This document shows, piece after piece, positions 8,702 to 17,432 of a stretch of DNA of 64,000 nucleotides; positions within the stretch are counted from its first letter, which is position 1, and each line of letters opens with the position of its first letter. The notes below the pieces were generated by a model that saw only the letters and a program-made list of their open reading frames with translations, had not been told where the DNA came from and did no database searches. The stretch covers positions 223,698 through 287,697 of the forward strand of contig JAPWHF010000006.1 in NCBI GenBank assembly GCA_027214125.1. Direction: 5' to 3'. The position numbers were made by a program, and so were the translations under genes. The stretch comes from Zoogloeaceae bacterium G21618-S1 (lineage in GTDB: Bacteria > Pseudomonadota > Gammaproteobacteria > Burkholderiales > Rhodocyclaceae).

Positions 8702-9355
8702 TCAGCCGCCGGCCATGCGGCGCAGTCCGACGGCGTCGACAATCTCGATTTGCTCGCGCGACAGCTTGACCAGCCCCTGCGCGGCAAAACCCTTGAGTAG
8801 TCGGCTGACAATCTCGCGCACGCTGCCCAGTTCATCGGCCAGTTGCTGGTGGGTGGTGTGCAGCAAGCGACCTTTGCCGAGCAAGAGCGCGGCCAGGCGT
8901 TGGTCGAGTTTGTGAAAGGCGACCTCTTCGATGAGGTGCATCAGATCGGCGATGCGATCGGCAAACAGGTGGAAGACGAAGCGGCGAAAGGCGGGTTCGG
9001 CGAGCAGTTCGTCGAACACCGCTTTGGGCAACAGCACCAGCTCGGTATCGGTTTCGGCGATGCCGCGGGCGTTGTAGTCCTCGTGGCCGAGCAGGCAGGA
9101 AGATGAGATCACGCAGGTCTCGCCCGGTGCGACCCGGTAGAGCGGCAGTTCGCGGCCGCTGGCCGATGCCTTGATCACACGGATCGAACCGCGCACCACA
9201 AATGGGAAGCCCTCGCAGGCCTGATGGTCGTCGAACAGCACCGTGCCCGCTGGCACTTGCATGGTGTGGAGCCGCGCCATGACGGTGTCGCGCACCGCGG
9301 GCGGCAGTTCGGACAGGACGGGGTAGCGGTCGGCAAGTTCGGTGGTGGCGGTCAT
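8702..9355 (-). CDS. Crp/Fnr-family transcriptional regulator with a conserved-looking cysteine pair
   Basis: The 217-residue product has an N-terminal cyclic-nucleotide-binding-type beta barrel (about 15-125), a dimer helix and a C-terminal winged helix-turn-helix (LADELGSVREIVSRLLKGF). The recognition helix contains E-I-V-S-R, the E-xx-S-R pattern associated in Fnr-like proteins with TTGAT-type half-sites. It lacks an N-terminal Fe-S cysteine cluster, but Cys81 and Cys87 (GETCVISSSCLLG) lie in the barrel and Cys47 is nearby, which suggests thiol or redox sensing rather than cAMP binding. The start was set at MTATTE because upstream residues in this frame overlap the neighbouring hydrolase gene. 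It lies 7 bp after that gene on the same strand and may be co-transcribed. Confidence 0.85.
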   Translation of the reverse strand: MTATTELADRYPVLSELPPAVRDTVMARLHTMQVPAGTVLFDDHQACEGFPFVVRGSIRVIKASASGRELPLYRVAPGETCVISSSCLLGHEDYNARGIAETDTELVLLPKAVFDELLAEPAFRRFVFHLFADRIADLMHLIEEVAFHKLDQRLAALLLGKGRLLHTTHQQLADELGSVREIVSRLLKGFAAQGLVKLSREQIEIVDAVGLRRMAGG

Positions 9356-9362
9356 GATCGGA

Positions 9363-10076
9363 TTAGCCGTCGTGTGAGTGTAACCAGTCGAGCACGGTGC
9401 CGACCGATTGTGCAGGCAGCGCGTGATGGGTGGCGTCAATGCGTTGCCACCGACTCGCCGCATGCGCGGGTGCCTGCCGGAAAGCATAATCGATTCCGGG
9501 CGGGGCCGTGCCATCGACGCGCTCCACCAGCCACAGCATGGGCAGGGGGGGCCGCAGTCGCCGGCAGTTGTCGGGCCAGACGGCGGCGCCGTCCGGCGCG
9601 AAGGTGCTGAGATAGTGGTCGGGGCGTATGCGCAGCTGCCGGGGCTGGCCCTGATGCACATCGATGAGCGGGATGCGCGTCTGGCCGTGGCCATTCGCCA
9701 GCGCGTGTTTGGCCGTGGCGAGTGAGGCGGCGGTGTGACCGTCGGCGGCGAGTCGCTCGGGGAAGTGGCCGGGGGCGAGCAGGATCAGGCCGTCGATGCC
9801 GCCGCGACGGGCCGCGGTGGCCAGTGCGGCGCAGGCGCCGAGGCTGTGTCCGCACAGAATGATGCGGGAGCAGCCGGCGTCACGCAGGGCGGTGGCTTCG
9901 GCGGCGATCTGATCGAGCGCGGTGTCAAAAGAAGCGTCGTACAGGCGGCGCAGCGCCCACGGCAGGGTGGGTAGACGCCAGGGGTGGCCGGCCGCGGTGA
10001 GGGCGTCGGTCAGCGCCGCGATGGCGAAGGGCGCCTGGTCCCACTTGCCATGGAGCAGGACGACGCCGGTTGTCAC
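9363..10076 (-). CDS. Alpha/beta-hydrolase fold protein (DUF3530/RBBP9-like, substrate unknown)
   Basis: The 237-residue product begins VTTGVVLLHGKWD from a GTG start that overlaps the xthA stop (GTGA), indicating translational coupling. The LLHG oxyanion-type motif, the nucleophile elbow GHSLGA and a C-terminal histidine (DATHHALP) give the expected Ser-Asp-His hydrolase layout. No signal peptide is visible. The region between elbow and histidine carries no pathway-specific motif, so I give no substrate. It is flanked by xthA upstream and a Crp/Fnr-type regulator downstream, all on the minus strand. Confidence 0.78.
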   Translation of the reverse strand: MTTGVVLLHGKWDQAPFAIAALTDALTAAGHPWRLPTLPWALRRLYDASFDTALDQIAAEATALRDAGCSRIILCGHSLGACAALATAARRGGIDGLILLAPGHFPERLAADGHTAASLATAKHALANGHGQTRIPLIDVHQGQPRQLRIRPDHYLSTFAPDGAAVWPDNCRRLRPPLPMLWLVERVDGTAPPGIDYAFRQAPAHAASRWQRIDATHHALPAQSVGTVLDWLHSHDG

Positions 10077-10834
10077 TTGGCCAGTTCGATCAGCACCGGC
10101 GCGTGGTCGGACGGGCGTTCCAGCTTGCGCGGCGCGGTGTCTGTCCAGCAGCGTCGGCACTCGGCCACCAGCGGGTCGGAGATAAGCAGGTGGTCGATAC
10201 GCAGGCCGAAGTTCCGGTCGAAGGCGTTCATGCGGTAGTCCCACCACGAGAAGGCTTTGTCCTCCTGATCAAACAGGCGGAAGGCGTCGGTGAGGCCGAG
10301 CAGTTCCAGGGCCACAAAAGCTTCGCGCTCGGGAGCCGAGACATGAATCTCGTCCTTCCAGGCCGGGTGGGCGTCGCGGTCTTCGGGCGCGATGTTGAAG
10401 TCGCCGGTGAGTACCAGGCGCGGATGCTGGCGCAGTTCGCCGCGCACCCACCCGGTCAGTGCGGCGAGCCAGTCCAGCTTGTAGGCGAACTTGTCGGAGC
10501 CCACCGCTTGGCCGTTGGGGAAGTAGCCGCAAATAACGCGAACGTCACCGATCGTGGCGGCGATGATGCGCTTCTGCGGGTCATCAAAGCCGGGGATGTT
10601 CTTGACGACGTCGGTCGGCGTTTGGCGACTGAGGATCGCCACGCCGTTGTAGGTTTTTTGCCCGTGGAACACTGCCTGGTAGCCCGCCGCTTCGATCTCG
10701 GTCAGCGGAAAGGCGGTGTCTTCCATTTTCAATTCCTGCAGGCACAGCGCGTCGGGCTGTTCGGCAGCGAGCCAGTCGAGTACGTGTGGCAGGCGGACCT
10801 TGAGGGAGTTGACGTTCCAGGTGGCGATTTTCAT
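10073..10834 (-). CDS. xthA: Exodeoxyribonuclease III (AP endonuclease)
   Basis: The 253-residue product has the family length and all signature blocks of the EEP nuclease superfamily: MKIATWNVNSLKVRL at the N-terminus, LCLQELKMED with the metal-binding Glu, GDFNIAPEDRD with catalytic Asp/Asn, RIDHLLIS, and the C-terminal PSDHAPV. The enzyme incises DNA at abasic sites and removes 3'-blocking groups and nucleotides during base-excision repair. It is first in a tight minus-strand unit with the downstream hydrolase. Confidence 0.95.
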   Translation of the reverse strand: MKIATWNVNSLKVRLPHVLDWLAAEQPDALCLQELKMEDTAFPLTEIEAAGYQAVFHGQKTYNGVAILSRQTPTDVVKNIPGFDDPQKRIIAATIGDVRVICGYFPNGQAVGSDKFAYKLDWLAALTGWVRGELRQHPRLVLTGDFNIAPEDRDAHPAWKDEIHVSAPEREAFVALELLGLTDAFRLFDQEDKAFSWWDYRMNAFDRNFGLRIDHLLISDPLVAECRRCWTDTAPRKLERPSDHAPVLIELAK

Positions 10835-10880
10835 GGGCGAATGCTTGGGCTTTGAGTGGGCAGGGCGAGGGGCGTATCGT

Positions 10881-10924
10881 TCCGGCGGGATTCCGACGGG
10901 GCCGGCATGGCCGTTCCCGCCGGA
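10881..10924 (-). terminator. Hairpin downstream of prlC
   Basis: TCCGGCGGGA (10881-10890) and TCCCGCCGGA (10915-10924) form a 10-bp perfect inverted repeat with a 24-nt interior. It starts 12 bp after the prlC stop on the minus strand and could end that transcript, but no T-run follows, so it may instead be a factor-dependent stop or an RNA-stabilising stem. Confidence 0.4.
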
Positions 10925-10935
10925 TGTTTGTCGGC

Positions 10936-13005
10936 TCAGGCCGCCTCGAGCATGCCGCTGTGGCGGAGCAGGGCGTCGACTTGCGGTTCGCGGCCGCGGA
11001 AGGCGATGAAGGAGTCGAGCGCCGGGCGGCTGCCGCCGACGGCGAGGATTTCGCGCCAGAAGCGCTGGCCGGTGGCCGCGTCGAGCAGGCTGCCACGCCC
11101 TTCGCCGGCTTCTTCAAAGGCGGCGAAGGCGTCGGCGGAGAGCACTTCGGCCCACTTGTAGCTGTAGTAGCCGGCCGAGTAGCCGCCGGCGAAGATGTGC
11201 GCGAAGCTCAAGGGGAAGCGGTGCCAGGCCGGTGTTTTGGTGACCGCGACTTCCTTGCGCACGTCTTCGAGCAGGGTCAGCACGGTGTCGATAGGCACCG
11301 GCTGAGTCGCATCCACCTCGTGATAGAGGCGCAGGTCGAAGAGGCTGAATTCAAGCTGGCGCACCATCTGCATGCCGCTCTGGAAGTGGCGCGCGGCGAG
11401 CATCTTGTCGAACAGTTCGCGTGGCAGCGGCGCACCGGTGCTCACATGTGCGCTCATGCCGCTGAGCACATCCCATTCCCAGCAGAAGTTTTCCATGAAC
11501 TGGCTTGGCAGTTCGACGGCGTCCCACTCGACGCCGTGGATGCCCGAGACGGCGACCTCGTCGACCTCGGTGAGCAGGTGATGCAGCGCGTGGCCGAATT
11601 CGTGGAACAGGGTCAGCACGTCGTCGTGGGTGAGCGTGGCGGGCTTGTCGCCAACCGGTGGCGAGAAGTTGCACACCACGTAGGCGACAGGGGTGAGCAG
11701 GCGGCTACCGCTGCGTTGGCGGCTGCGGGCCGAGTCCATCCAGGCGCCGCCGCGCTTGGTGTCGCGGGCATGCAGGTCGAGGTAGAGCTGGCCAATGAGC
11801 TGACCGGCGCGCTCGATGCGCAGCACCTTGACGGATGGATCCCACACGGTGGCGTTGTCGTGGCGCAGCTGCACGCCGTAGAGCGATTCGATGACGCCGA
11901 ACAAGCCGTCGAGCACGCGCGGCTCGGGGAAGTACTGGCGCACCTCGTTTTCGGAGAAGGCGTAGCGCGCCTGGCGCAGCTTCTCGCTGGCGTAGCCCAT
12001 GTCCCAGGGGTTCAGCTCGGCGATGCCAAGGTCTTTGGCAGCGAAGGCCTTCAGCTCGGCCAGGTCGCGCTCGGCGTAGGGCTTGGCCTTGACGCCCAGT
12101 TCGCGCAGGAAGTCGAGCACCTGCTCGGGGGTTTCGGCCATCTTGGGCACCAGCGACAGCTCGGCGTAGCTGCGGTAGCCGAGCATCTTGGCCTCTTCGG
12201 CGGCCAGCGCCAGCAGGCGGCCGATGATCGGGCCGTTGTCCCACTCGGGCTTGCCGTGCTCGGAGGCGCGGGTGCCGTTGGCACGGTACATCACCTCGCG
12301 CAGCCGGGCGCTGTCGGCGTATTGCATCACCGGCAGGTAGGAGGGCATCTGCAGGGTGAACTTCCAGCCGGGGCGGCCGTCCTTTTCGGCCGCGGCGCGC
12401 GCGGCGGCGACCACGTCCTCGGGCAGGCCGGCCAGCTCGGCCTCGTCGGAGACCCATTCGGCGAAGGCGTTGGTGGCATCGAGCAGGTTTTCGGAGAACC
12501 TGGCGCCGAGCGCGGATTGCTCTTCGGCGATGGCCTTGAAGCGCGGCTTTTGTGCCTCGGGCAGCTCGGCGCCGGAGAGGCGGAAATCGCGCAGTTCATG
12601 GTCGATGATGCGCTGGCGCACCAGCGACAGGCTGGCGTATTCGGCGCTGTCGTGCAGCGCGCGGAACTTGGCGTAGAGCGCTTCGTTCTGCCCCAGGTCG
12701 GCGTAGAAGCCGCTGATCTCGGGCAGCAGCGCGTTGTAGGCGGCGCGCCAGTCGGGGGTGTCCATCACGCTGTGCATGTGGCCGACCACGCCCCAGGCAC
12801 GGCCGAGGTGCTCGGTGGCTTCGGTCATGGGGATGACGAAGTCGTCCCAGGTGGCGGGCGTGGCGTCGGCTTCGAGCTTGGCCAGCGTATCGCGGGCGGT
12901 GTCGAGCAGGTGGCGAATGGCCGGCTCGACATCGGCCGGCGTGATGCGGTCGAAGTGCGTCAGATCGGAGAAGTCGAGCAGGGGGTTGTCGGAAACGGCA
13001 GACAT
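10936..13005 (-). CDS. prlC: Oligopeptidase A (M3 family metallopeptidase)
   Basis: The 689-residue product starts at MSAVSDNPLLDF. The frame extends 63 bp further upstream, but that part does not look like the family N-terminus. The zinc site HEFGH (468-472, followed by ALHHLL) is the M3 HExxH motif. The cytosolic enzyme degrades peptides, including cleaved signal peptides, and length and overall sequence match PrlC/OpdA. The 100-bp gap between prlC and xthA holds a hairpin, so they are probably separate transcripts. Confidence 0.95.
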   Translation of the reverse strand: MSAVSDNPLLDFSDLTHFDRITPADVEPAIRHLLDTARDTLAKLEADATPATWDDFVIPMTEATEHLGRAWGVVGHMHSVMDTPDWRAAYNALLPEISGFYADLGQNEALYAKFRALHDSAEYASLSLVRQRIIDHELRDFRLSGAELPEAQKPRFKAIAEEQSALGARFSENLLDATNAFAEWVSDEAELAGLPEDVVAAARAAAEKDGRPGWKFTLQMPSYLPVMQYADSARLREVMYRANGTRASEHGKPEWDNGPIIGRLLALAAEEAKMLGYRSYAELSLVPKMAETPEQVLDFLRELGVKAKPYAERDLAELKAFAAKDLGIAELNPWDMGYASEKLRQARYAFSENEVRQYFPEPRVLDGLFGVIESLYGVQLRHDNATVWDPSVKVLRIERAGQLIGQLYLDLHARDTKRGGAWMDSARSRQRSGSRLLTPVAYVVCNFSPPVGDKPATLTHDDVLTLFHEFGHALHHLLTEVDEVAVSGIHGVEWDAVELPSQFMENFCWEWDVLSGMSAHVSTGAPLPRELFDKMLAARHFQSGMQMVRQLEFSLFDLRLYHEVDATQPVPIDTVLTLLEDVRKEVAVTKTPAWHRFPLSFAHIFAGGYSAGYYSYKWAEVLSADAFAAFEEAGEGRGSLLDAATGQRFWREILAVGGSRPALDSFIAFRGREPQVDALLRHSGMLEAA

Positions 13006-13122
13006 GATGGTTCCAGAAAAAGCGAATGGGCTGATTGTAGGCAAACTCGGCCGCGACTGCGCGGGCACGGTCGGGCCGATGGGGGATATTGAGCAGATCG
13101 GGGCGTGGTGCCGGGAAACAAG

Positions 13123-13146
13123 GCCCCCGGCGCTGGGGCCGGGGGC
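13123..13146 (-). terminator. GC-rich terminator hairpin downstream of the DUF2189 gene
   Basis: GCCCCCGGC (13123-13131) pairs with GCCGGGGGC (13138-13146) over a 6-nt loop. On the minus strand it is followed by CTTGTTTCCC, a weak T-tract. It lies 40 bp beyond the stop of the minus-strand membrane-protein gene. Confidence 0.6.
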
Positions 13147-13185
13147 GGCGGGCCGGGTGGGCCCGCGTGGAGGAGCGGTAGCGGT

Positions 13186-13959
13186 TTAGTCGACCAGATC
13201 GCGGTAGGCGTGCCAGGAGGCGTGACCGAGCAGCGGCAGAAAAAGGGCCATGCCGACCATCAGGGTGGCAAAACCGAGCAGTATCAGTGCGACGATAAGC
13301 GCCGCCCAGATCAGCATGGGCAGGGGGTTGAGGGCGACTGCCCGGATGCTGGTGGCCATGGCCGTCATCATGTCGGTGTCGCGGCCGATCATCATTGGGA
13401 TGGCGATGACCGTGGCGCTGAACACCACCGTGGCGAGGATGCCACCGACGGCGATGTAGGCAAGTACCAGCACGGTGTAGTCGCCCGAAAAGAAGATCGA
13501 CTGGAAGAAGTTGCTCAGGTCGGGCACGTTGTCGGCATAGAACAGGGCAAAGACCACGGCGGACACGCGTTCCCAGACGATCAGCATCAGGGCCAGCAAA
13601 ATGCCGAAATGGAAGAGAACGTCGGCGCGTTGACGCAGGCCGGTCAAGGACGTCACGAGGCTGGTGCGTTTGCCCGTTTCATGGCGCCGCGAAATCTCGT
13701 ACAGCCCGGCGGCGGCCAGAGGGCCAATCAGCAGAAAGCCGGAAATGGCAGTGGAGAACAAATAGGGGCGTGGGGCGGCGAATATCAGCAGCCCATAGCC
13801 GATTAGCGCAAAGAAAATGCCGTAGGCGAGGCTGGCGCTGAGGTTTTCCCGCATGTCGGACCAGCCGCGCTGCAGCCAGTCGAGCGGGCGTTGCGGGGGG
13901 ACTTCGCGGATGCGGGGGAGATCGAAATGCTGCGACAGAAAGTCGGCATGTCTATCCAT
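13186..13959 (-). CDS. DUF2189 family polytopic membrane protein
   Basis: The 257-residue product has about six hydrophobic segments after a soluble N-terminus containing the family-like opening LPRIREVPPQRPLDWLQRGWSD. The arrangement (a segment ending in ISRRHETGK, then paired helices and a closing LPLLGHASWHAYRDLVD) is typical of DUF2189 proteins, sometimes annotated as cytochrome c oxidase subunit I-related although no haem ligands are obvious here. The function is unknown. The gene is monocistronic, with a hairpin after its stop. Confidence 0.8.
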   Translation of the reverse strand: MDRHADFLSQHFDLPRIREVPPQRPLDWLQRGWSDMRENLSASLAYGIFFALIGYGLLIFAAPRPYLFSTAISGFLLIGPLAAAGLYEISRRHETGKRTSLVTSLTGLRQRADVLFHFGILLALMLIVWERVSAVVFALFYADNVPDLSNFFQSIFFSGDYTVLVLAYIAVGGILATVVFSATVIAIPMMIGRDTDMMTAMATSIRAVALNPLPMLIWAALIVALILLGFATLMVGMALFLPLLGHASWHAYRDLVD

Positions 13960-14054
13960 GAATGCGCTCCAGATCGAAAGGGCTGTCCCATCAATCTAGA
14001 ACGCATTCAAGGCGAAGGAAAGCTGCACTGCGGCATCAGCACCGCAGGGCGGGT

Positions 14055-14990
14055 TCAGCCGAGCTGGCGGCCGGTCAGGCGCTCGTAGGCTTCGACATAC
14101 TTGGCGCCGGTACGCGCCGCTACGTCGGCGGGCAGGCGCGGGCCGGGGGCCGTTTTGTTCCAGTCGAGCGTTTCGAGGTAGTCGCGCACGTACTGCTTGT
14201 CGTAGGACGGTGGGCTGATGCCCTCACCGTACTGGTCGGCCGGCCAGAAACGGGAGGAGTCGGGCGTGAGCGCTTCGTCGATGAGGTGCAGCGTGCCGGC
14301 GGCGTCGACGCCGAATTCAAACTTGGTGTCGGCAATGATGATGCCGCGACCGGCGGCGTAGTTGGCCGCCTCGGTGTAGAGCTGCAGGGCAGCCTTGCGG
14401 GCCTCTTCGACCAGTTGCGCGCCGTTCTTGCCGGTGCCGGCCAACAGGCCAGAGAGTACGGCGGCGGTGCGGGTCTGGGCTTCGGCGAAGGAGATGTTCT
14501 CGTCGTGGTCGCCCACGTCGGCCTTGGAGGCGGGGGTGAAGATCGGCGACGGCAGCTTGGCCGCTTGCTTGAGGCCGGCCGGCAGGGTGATGCCGCAGAT
14601 CGCGCCGGTTTGCTGGTAGTCCTTCCAGCCCGAGCCGATCACATAGCCGCGCACCACCGCTTCGATGGGCAGCGGCGTGAGGCGTTTGACCACCAGCGCG
14701 CGGCCGATGACCTGGTCGCGCTCGTTCGGTGCAACGACGGTTTCCGGCGCGATGCCGGTGAGCTGGTTGGGTACTACGTGGGCGAGCCGGTCGAACCAGA
14801 AGCCGGCCAGCGCGGTGAGCACTTCGCCTTTGCGTGGGATCGGGTCTGGCAGGATGACGTCGAAGGCGGACAGGCGGTCGGAGGTGACGATGAGCAGTTT
14901 TTCGTCGTCGACGGCGTAGATGTCGCGCACTTTGCCGCGGGCGAGCAGGGGTAGGGAGGTAATGCTGGACTGGAACAGGGGCGTGGTCAT
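14055..14990 (-). CDS. purC: Phosphoribosylaminoimidazole-succinocarboxamide (SAICAR) synthase
   Basis: The 311-residue product ligates aspartate to CAIR with ATP in step 8 of IMP synthesis. Visible family blocks are [13 protein letters not shown] near the N-terminus (ATP-binding loop), [40 protein letters not shown] and [14 protein letters not shown]. The length is that of the longer, yeast/betaproteobacterial-type PurC rather than the about 237-residue E. coli form. It stands alone on the minus strand. Confidence 0.95.
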   Translation of the reverse strand: MTTPLFQSSITSLPLLARGKVRDIYAVDDEKLLIVTSDRLSAFDVILPDPIPRKGEVLTALAGFWFDRLAHVVPNQLTGIAPETVVAPNERDQVIGRALVVKRLTPLPIEAVVRGYVIGSGWKDYQQTGAICGITLPAGLKQAAKLPSPIFTPASKADVGDHDENISFAEAQTRTAAVLSGLLAGTGKNGAQLVEEARKAALQLYTEAANYAAGRGIIIADTKFEFGVDAAGTLHLIDEALTPDSSRFWPADQYGEGISPPSYDKQYVRDYLETLDWNKTAPGPRLPADVAARTGAKYVEAYERLTGRQLG

Positions 14991-15193
14991 GGAAGTCGGC
15001 CAGAGCGGGTCAAAGCGGAATTATAGCGGGGCTGGGGGGCAGTCGTGGACTCGGCGGTGCGCGGTCGGTCGACGGTAATTGGATGTAACAGGTTTGACCC
15101 CGCTGCGGGCGCGACATGCATGCGTTAACTGAGGTGCTCGTGCCGGTACGGCCAGGTGCTGACATGCGTGGATACAACTGTGGTGCAATCTCG

Positions 15194-15236
15194 CGCGATA
15201 TCGCGGTCTACCGGGGACAAATGACGACATTGTCGT
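15194..15236. promoter_or_regulatory. Two short perfect palindromes upstream of the small glycine-zipper gene
   Basis: CGCGATATCGCG (15194-15205) and ACGACA-T-TGTCGT (15224-15236) lie within 60 bp of the start codon. The second is just upstream of the ribosome-binding site and could form a small RNA stem or bind a dimeric regulator. No matching regulator family is obvious to me. Confidence 0.3.
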
Positions 15237-15253
15237 TCGTCCGAGGAGGTCGT

Positions 15254-15469
15254 ATGAAAACGCAGATGTTTGGTGTGCTGGCCGGGGTCGTCTTGCTGGG
15301 TGCTAACGCATGCAGTACATGGGACAACCTGTCCGCCCGAGAACGCAGCGCGGCGATTGGTGCCGGTGCGGGTGCGGTTGCGGGTGCCGTCATAACTGAC
15401 GGCGGAGTCCTCGGCACCATCGGTGGGGCGGCCGTCGGTGGCGTGATTGGAGATCAGGTAGGCAAGTAG
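15254..15469 (+). CDS. Small secreted or lipoprotein-like glycine-zipper protein (OsmB/YMGG-like)
   Basis: The 71-residue product has an N-terminal hydrophobic signal (MKTQMFGVLAGVVLLGANA) followed by Cys. The ANAC sequence is a poor lipobox, so lipidation is possible but uncertain. The C-terminal half is a glycine zipper (AAIGAGAGAVAGAVITDGG, then GTIGGAAVGGVIGDQVGK), as in OsmB and Gly-zipper_YMGG proteins, which insert into or associate with the envelope and are often stress-induced. A strong GAGGAGG site lies 6 nt before the ATG. The frame is open further upstream, but without this signal. Confidence 0.75.
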   Translation: MKTQMFGVLAGVVLLGANACSTWDNLSARERSAAIGAGAGAVAGAVITDGGVLGTIGGAAVGGVIGDQVGK

Positions 15470-15556
15470 CGTTGCCGCGCCATCACAAGGTGTCTGGCGG
15501 CGGTGCGGTCGTTGGCGTGAATCGGCTCCATGCCCGCGCGCAAGGTGCTCACATGA

Positions 15557-16849
15557 TCATGAATGACCGCTTTCCTCTGCTGCCAGCGCTTTGCGCATCC
15601 TTCGCATGCCAAGCGCCACGGTAGCGGCGATGACGGGGATGGCGATGGCGGTGAGGATTTCTGGTGTCAGTGGTTCGATATGGTGCTTTACGCCTTTGGC
15701 GACATAGTTGACCAGTTGCGAGGCGTAGTAGGTGATGGCGACCACCGACAAGCCTTCGACCGTTTCCTGCAAGCGGAGCTGGAGTTTGGCACGGCGGTTC
15801 ATCTGGCCGAGCAGTTCCTGGTTTTGTTGCTGGAGGGCGATGTCGACGCGGGTGCGCAGCAATTGGCTGCTGCGGGCGATGCGGGCGGAGAGTTCTTCTT
15901 GCCGGCGGGCGATCGCGGCACAGGTGTTGATGGCCGGCGCGAGGCGGCGTTCGATGAAGTCGGTGATGTTGGGGTAGCCCGCGTGGCGTGTTTCGCGTAG
16001 TTCCGCGGTGCGTTGCTGGACGAGCCGGTAGTAGGCCGCGGCCGCGCCGAAGCGGTAGGTGGTGCGCGCGACGGCGTGTTCGACTTCGGTGGCCAGGCGG
16101 GTGAGGCGGGTGAGGATGTCGCGTTCGTCGGGCACGGTGGCGGTTTGCGCCATGGCGTCCATCAGATCGGCCAGTTCGTCTTCGGCGGCCTTGAGGGTTT
16201 TGCTGATGGCCTTGGCGACGGGGAAGGCCATCAAGGCCATCATCCGGTAGGTTTCAATTTCCAGAATGCGCTGTACGTTGCGGCCGGCCTGGCGGCGGTC
16301 GAGCCCGTCATCGATGATGGTAAAGCGGGAGAAACCGTCGTGGATCTGGAAGTCGGTGAACACCCAGCCGGCGCCATCGGCAAAGCGCGAGACGATGATC
16401 GAGCGGTCGGGGTCGGCCAGTTGCGCGGCGCGGGCTTCGGCGGGGTGCTGGCCCGCCGAGAGGACAGCCACGTTGGAGGCGACCATCAGTTTGCCGGGGA
16501 TGGCCTTGCGCCAGGCGGCGGGCACGGCGAGCAGGGCGGTGGCGTCTTCGGGTTCGGCGTCGTCGACGTCGCGCAGAAAGGTGTAGCTGGAGAATTCGTT
16601 GTGGCGCTCCCACTTGAGACGGAAGTCGCCGGCGTCGAGCAGGAGGTGCCCCTTGGCCGTTTCGGGGAGCGCAATTTGCAACTGACGGGCGAGCTGCTGG
16701 AGGTGATGGTGCTCCCGATCGCTGCTGCCGCTGTCGTGCACGAAGGCCAGGTAGCTGATGCGGGTCGGGCCCCGCAGCGGAATCGGCGGGCGGGAGTGGA
16801 CTTCGTCGTTGAGGCTTTGCCGGAGCGGGTGTTCTTCAAACAGGGTCAT
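15557..16849 (-). CDS. DUF3422 family membrane-anchored protein
   Basis: The 430-residue product begins MTLFEEHPLRQSLNDEVHSR, the characteristic DUF3422 N-terminus. A long soluble part with probable coiled-coil stretches (about 225-360) is followed by two C-terminal hydrophobic segments (about 360-415) and a short basic tail. The function of the family is unknown. An in-frame GTG four codons upstream is an alternative start; neither has a clear Shine-Dalgarno. Confidence 0.82.
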   Translation of the reverse strand: MTLFEEHPLRQSLNDEVHSRPPIPLRGPTRISYLAFVHDSGSSDREHHHLQQLARQLQIALPETAKGHLLLDAGDFRLKWERHNEFSSYTFLRDVDDAEPEDATALLAVPAAWRKAIPGKLMVASNVAVLSAGQHPAEARAAQLADPDRSIIVSRFADGAGWVFTDFQIHDGFSRFTIIDDGLDRRQAGRNVQRILEIETYRMMALMAFPVAKAISKTLKAAEDELADLMDAMAQTATVPDERDILTRLTRLATEVEHAVARTTYRFGAAAAYYRLVQQRTAELRETRHAGYPNITDFIERRLAPAINTCAAIARRQEELSARIARSSQLLRTRVDIALQQQNQELLGQMNRRAKLQLRLQETVEGLSVVAITYYASQLVNYVAKGVKHHIEPLTPEILTAIAIPVIAATVALGMRRMRKALAAEESGHS

Positions 16850-16942
16850 GGGCGTAGGCACCGTGATGCGGGCGGCGTAGCGCCGGAAGCGGCCTACTGT
16901 AGCAGCCTGATTCGTGGTCGGGTAGGGTGGTGACGGGGCGGG

Positions 16943-17371
16943 TTACACGTCTGACCGGTCGGTCGGAAAATGACGATCCATAAAGCGGGCCTTGCCGTGT
17001 CGCATGAAATGCTCGGCGTCCCAGTCGCCATCACCCAGGCGGTGGATGCGGGAAGGGTGGAAGACGTAGACCCAGGCGCTGACCGCAGCGCCATCGTTTG
17101 TGTGGACTTCGACGCTTTCGCGGCGGTACAGCGTGCCCTCGAAGGCGTTGAGTCGTGCCAGTGTTTTTGGGGTGATGTTGAGATAGAGCACACCGTTGAT
17201 TCGCGCACCGGTGGCGGGGCGGATGCCGGGGTAGTCTTCGCCGCGCACCGGGTGGCGGCGGTAGCCGTCGAGCCACGCGGGCTCGGACGGGCAGGACTGG
17301 CCGGTGACGGCGCGGAAAATGTCCTCGCACATCAAGGAGCCGTAGGTGAAGCAGGCGGAGGGGGCGCTCAT
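16943..17371 (-). CDS. Gamma-glutamylcyclotransferase-like (AIG2/GGCT fold) protein
   Basis: The 142-residue product has the GGCT signature near its start, FTYGSLM (the Y-G-S-L loop that binds the substrate), then GYRRHPVRGEDYPGI and LNAFEGTLYRR, in which the Glu is the expected general base. Such enzymes release 5-oxoproline from gamma-glutamyl amines or peptides; the true substrate here is unknown. The start was chosen at MSAPSACFTYG, which places the motif at the usual position. It lies between DUF3422 and fba on the same strand with gaps of about 60-90 bp. Confidence 0.8.
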   Translation of the reverse strand: MSAPSACFTYGSLMCEDIFRAVTGQSCPSEPAWLDGYRRHPVRGEDYPGIRPATGARINGVLYLNITPKTLARLNAFEGTLYRRESVEVHTNDGAAVSAWVYVFHPSRIHRLGDGDWDAEHFMRHGKARFMDRHFPTDRSDV

Positions 17372-17432
17372 GCTGGGCCGGATGCGACAACGGCACCCGC
17401 AGGTGCCGTCGATCGTGCCGAGTGCGCGGTGC

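Noticed and set aside
10852-13092. A 746-codon plus-strand frame opposite prlC
   Set aside because: Gly/Val/Gln-rich antisense artefact; prlC on the other strand has a complete M3 peptidase signature.
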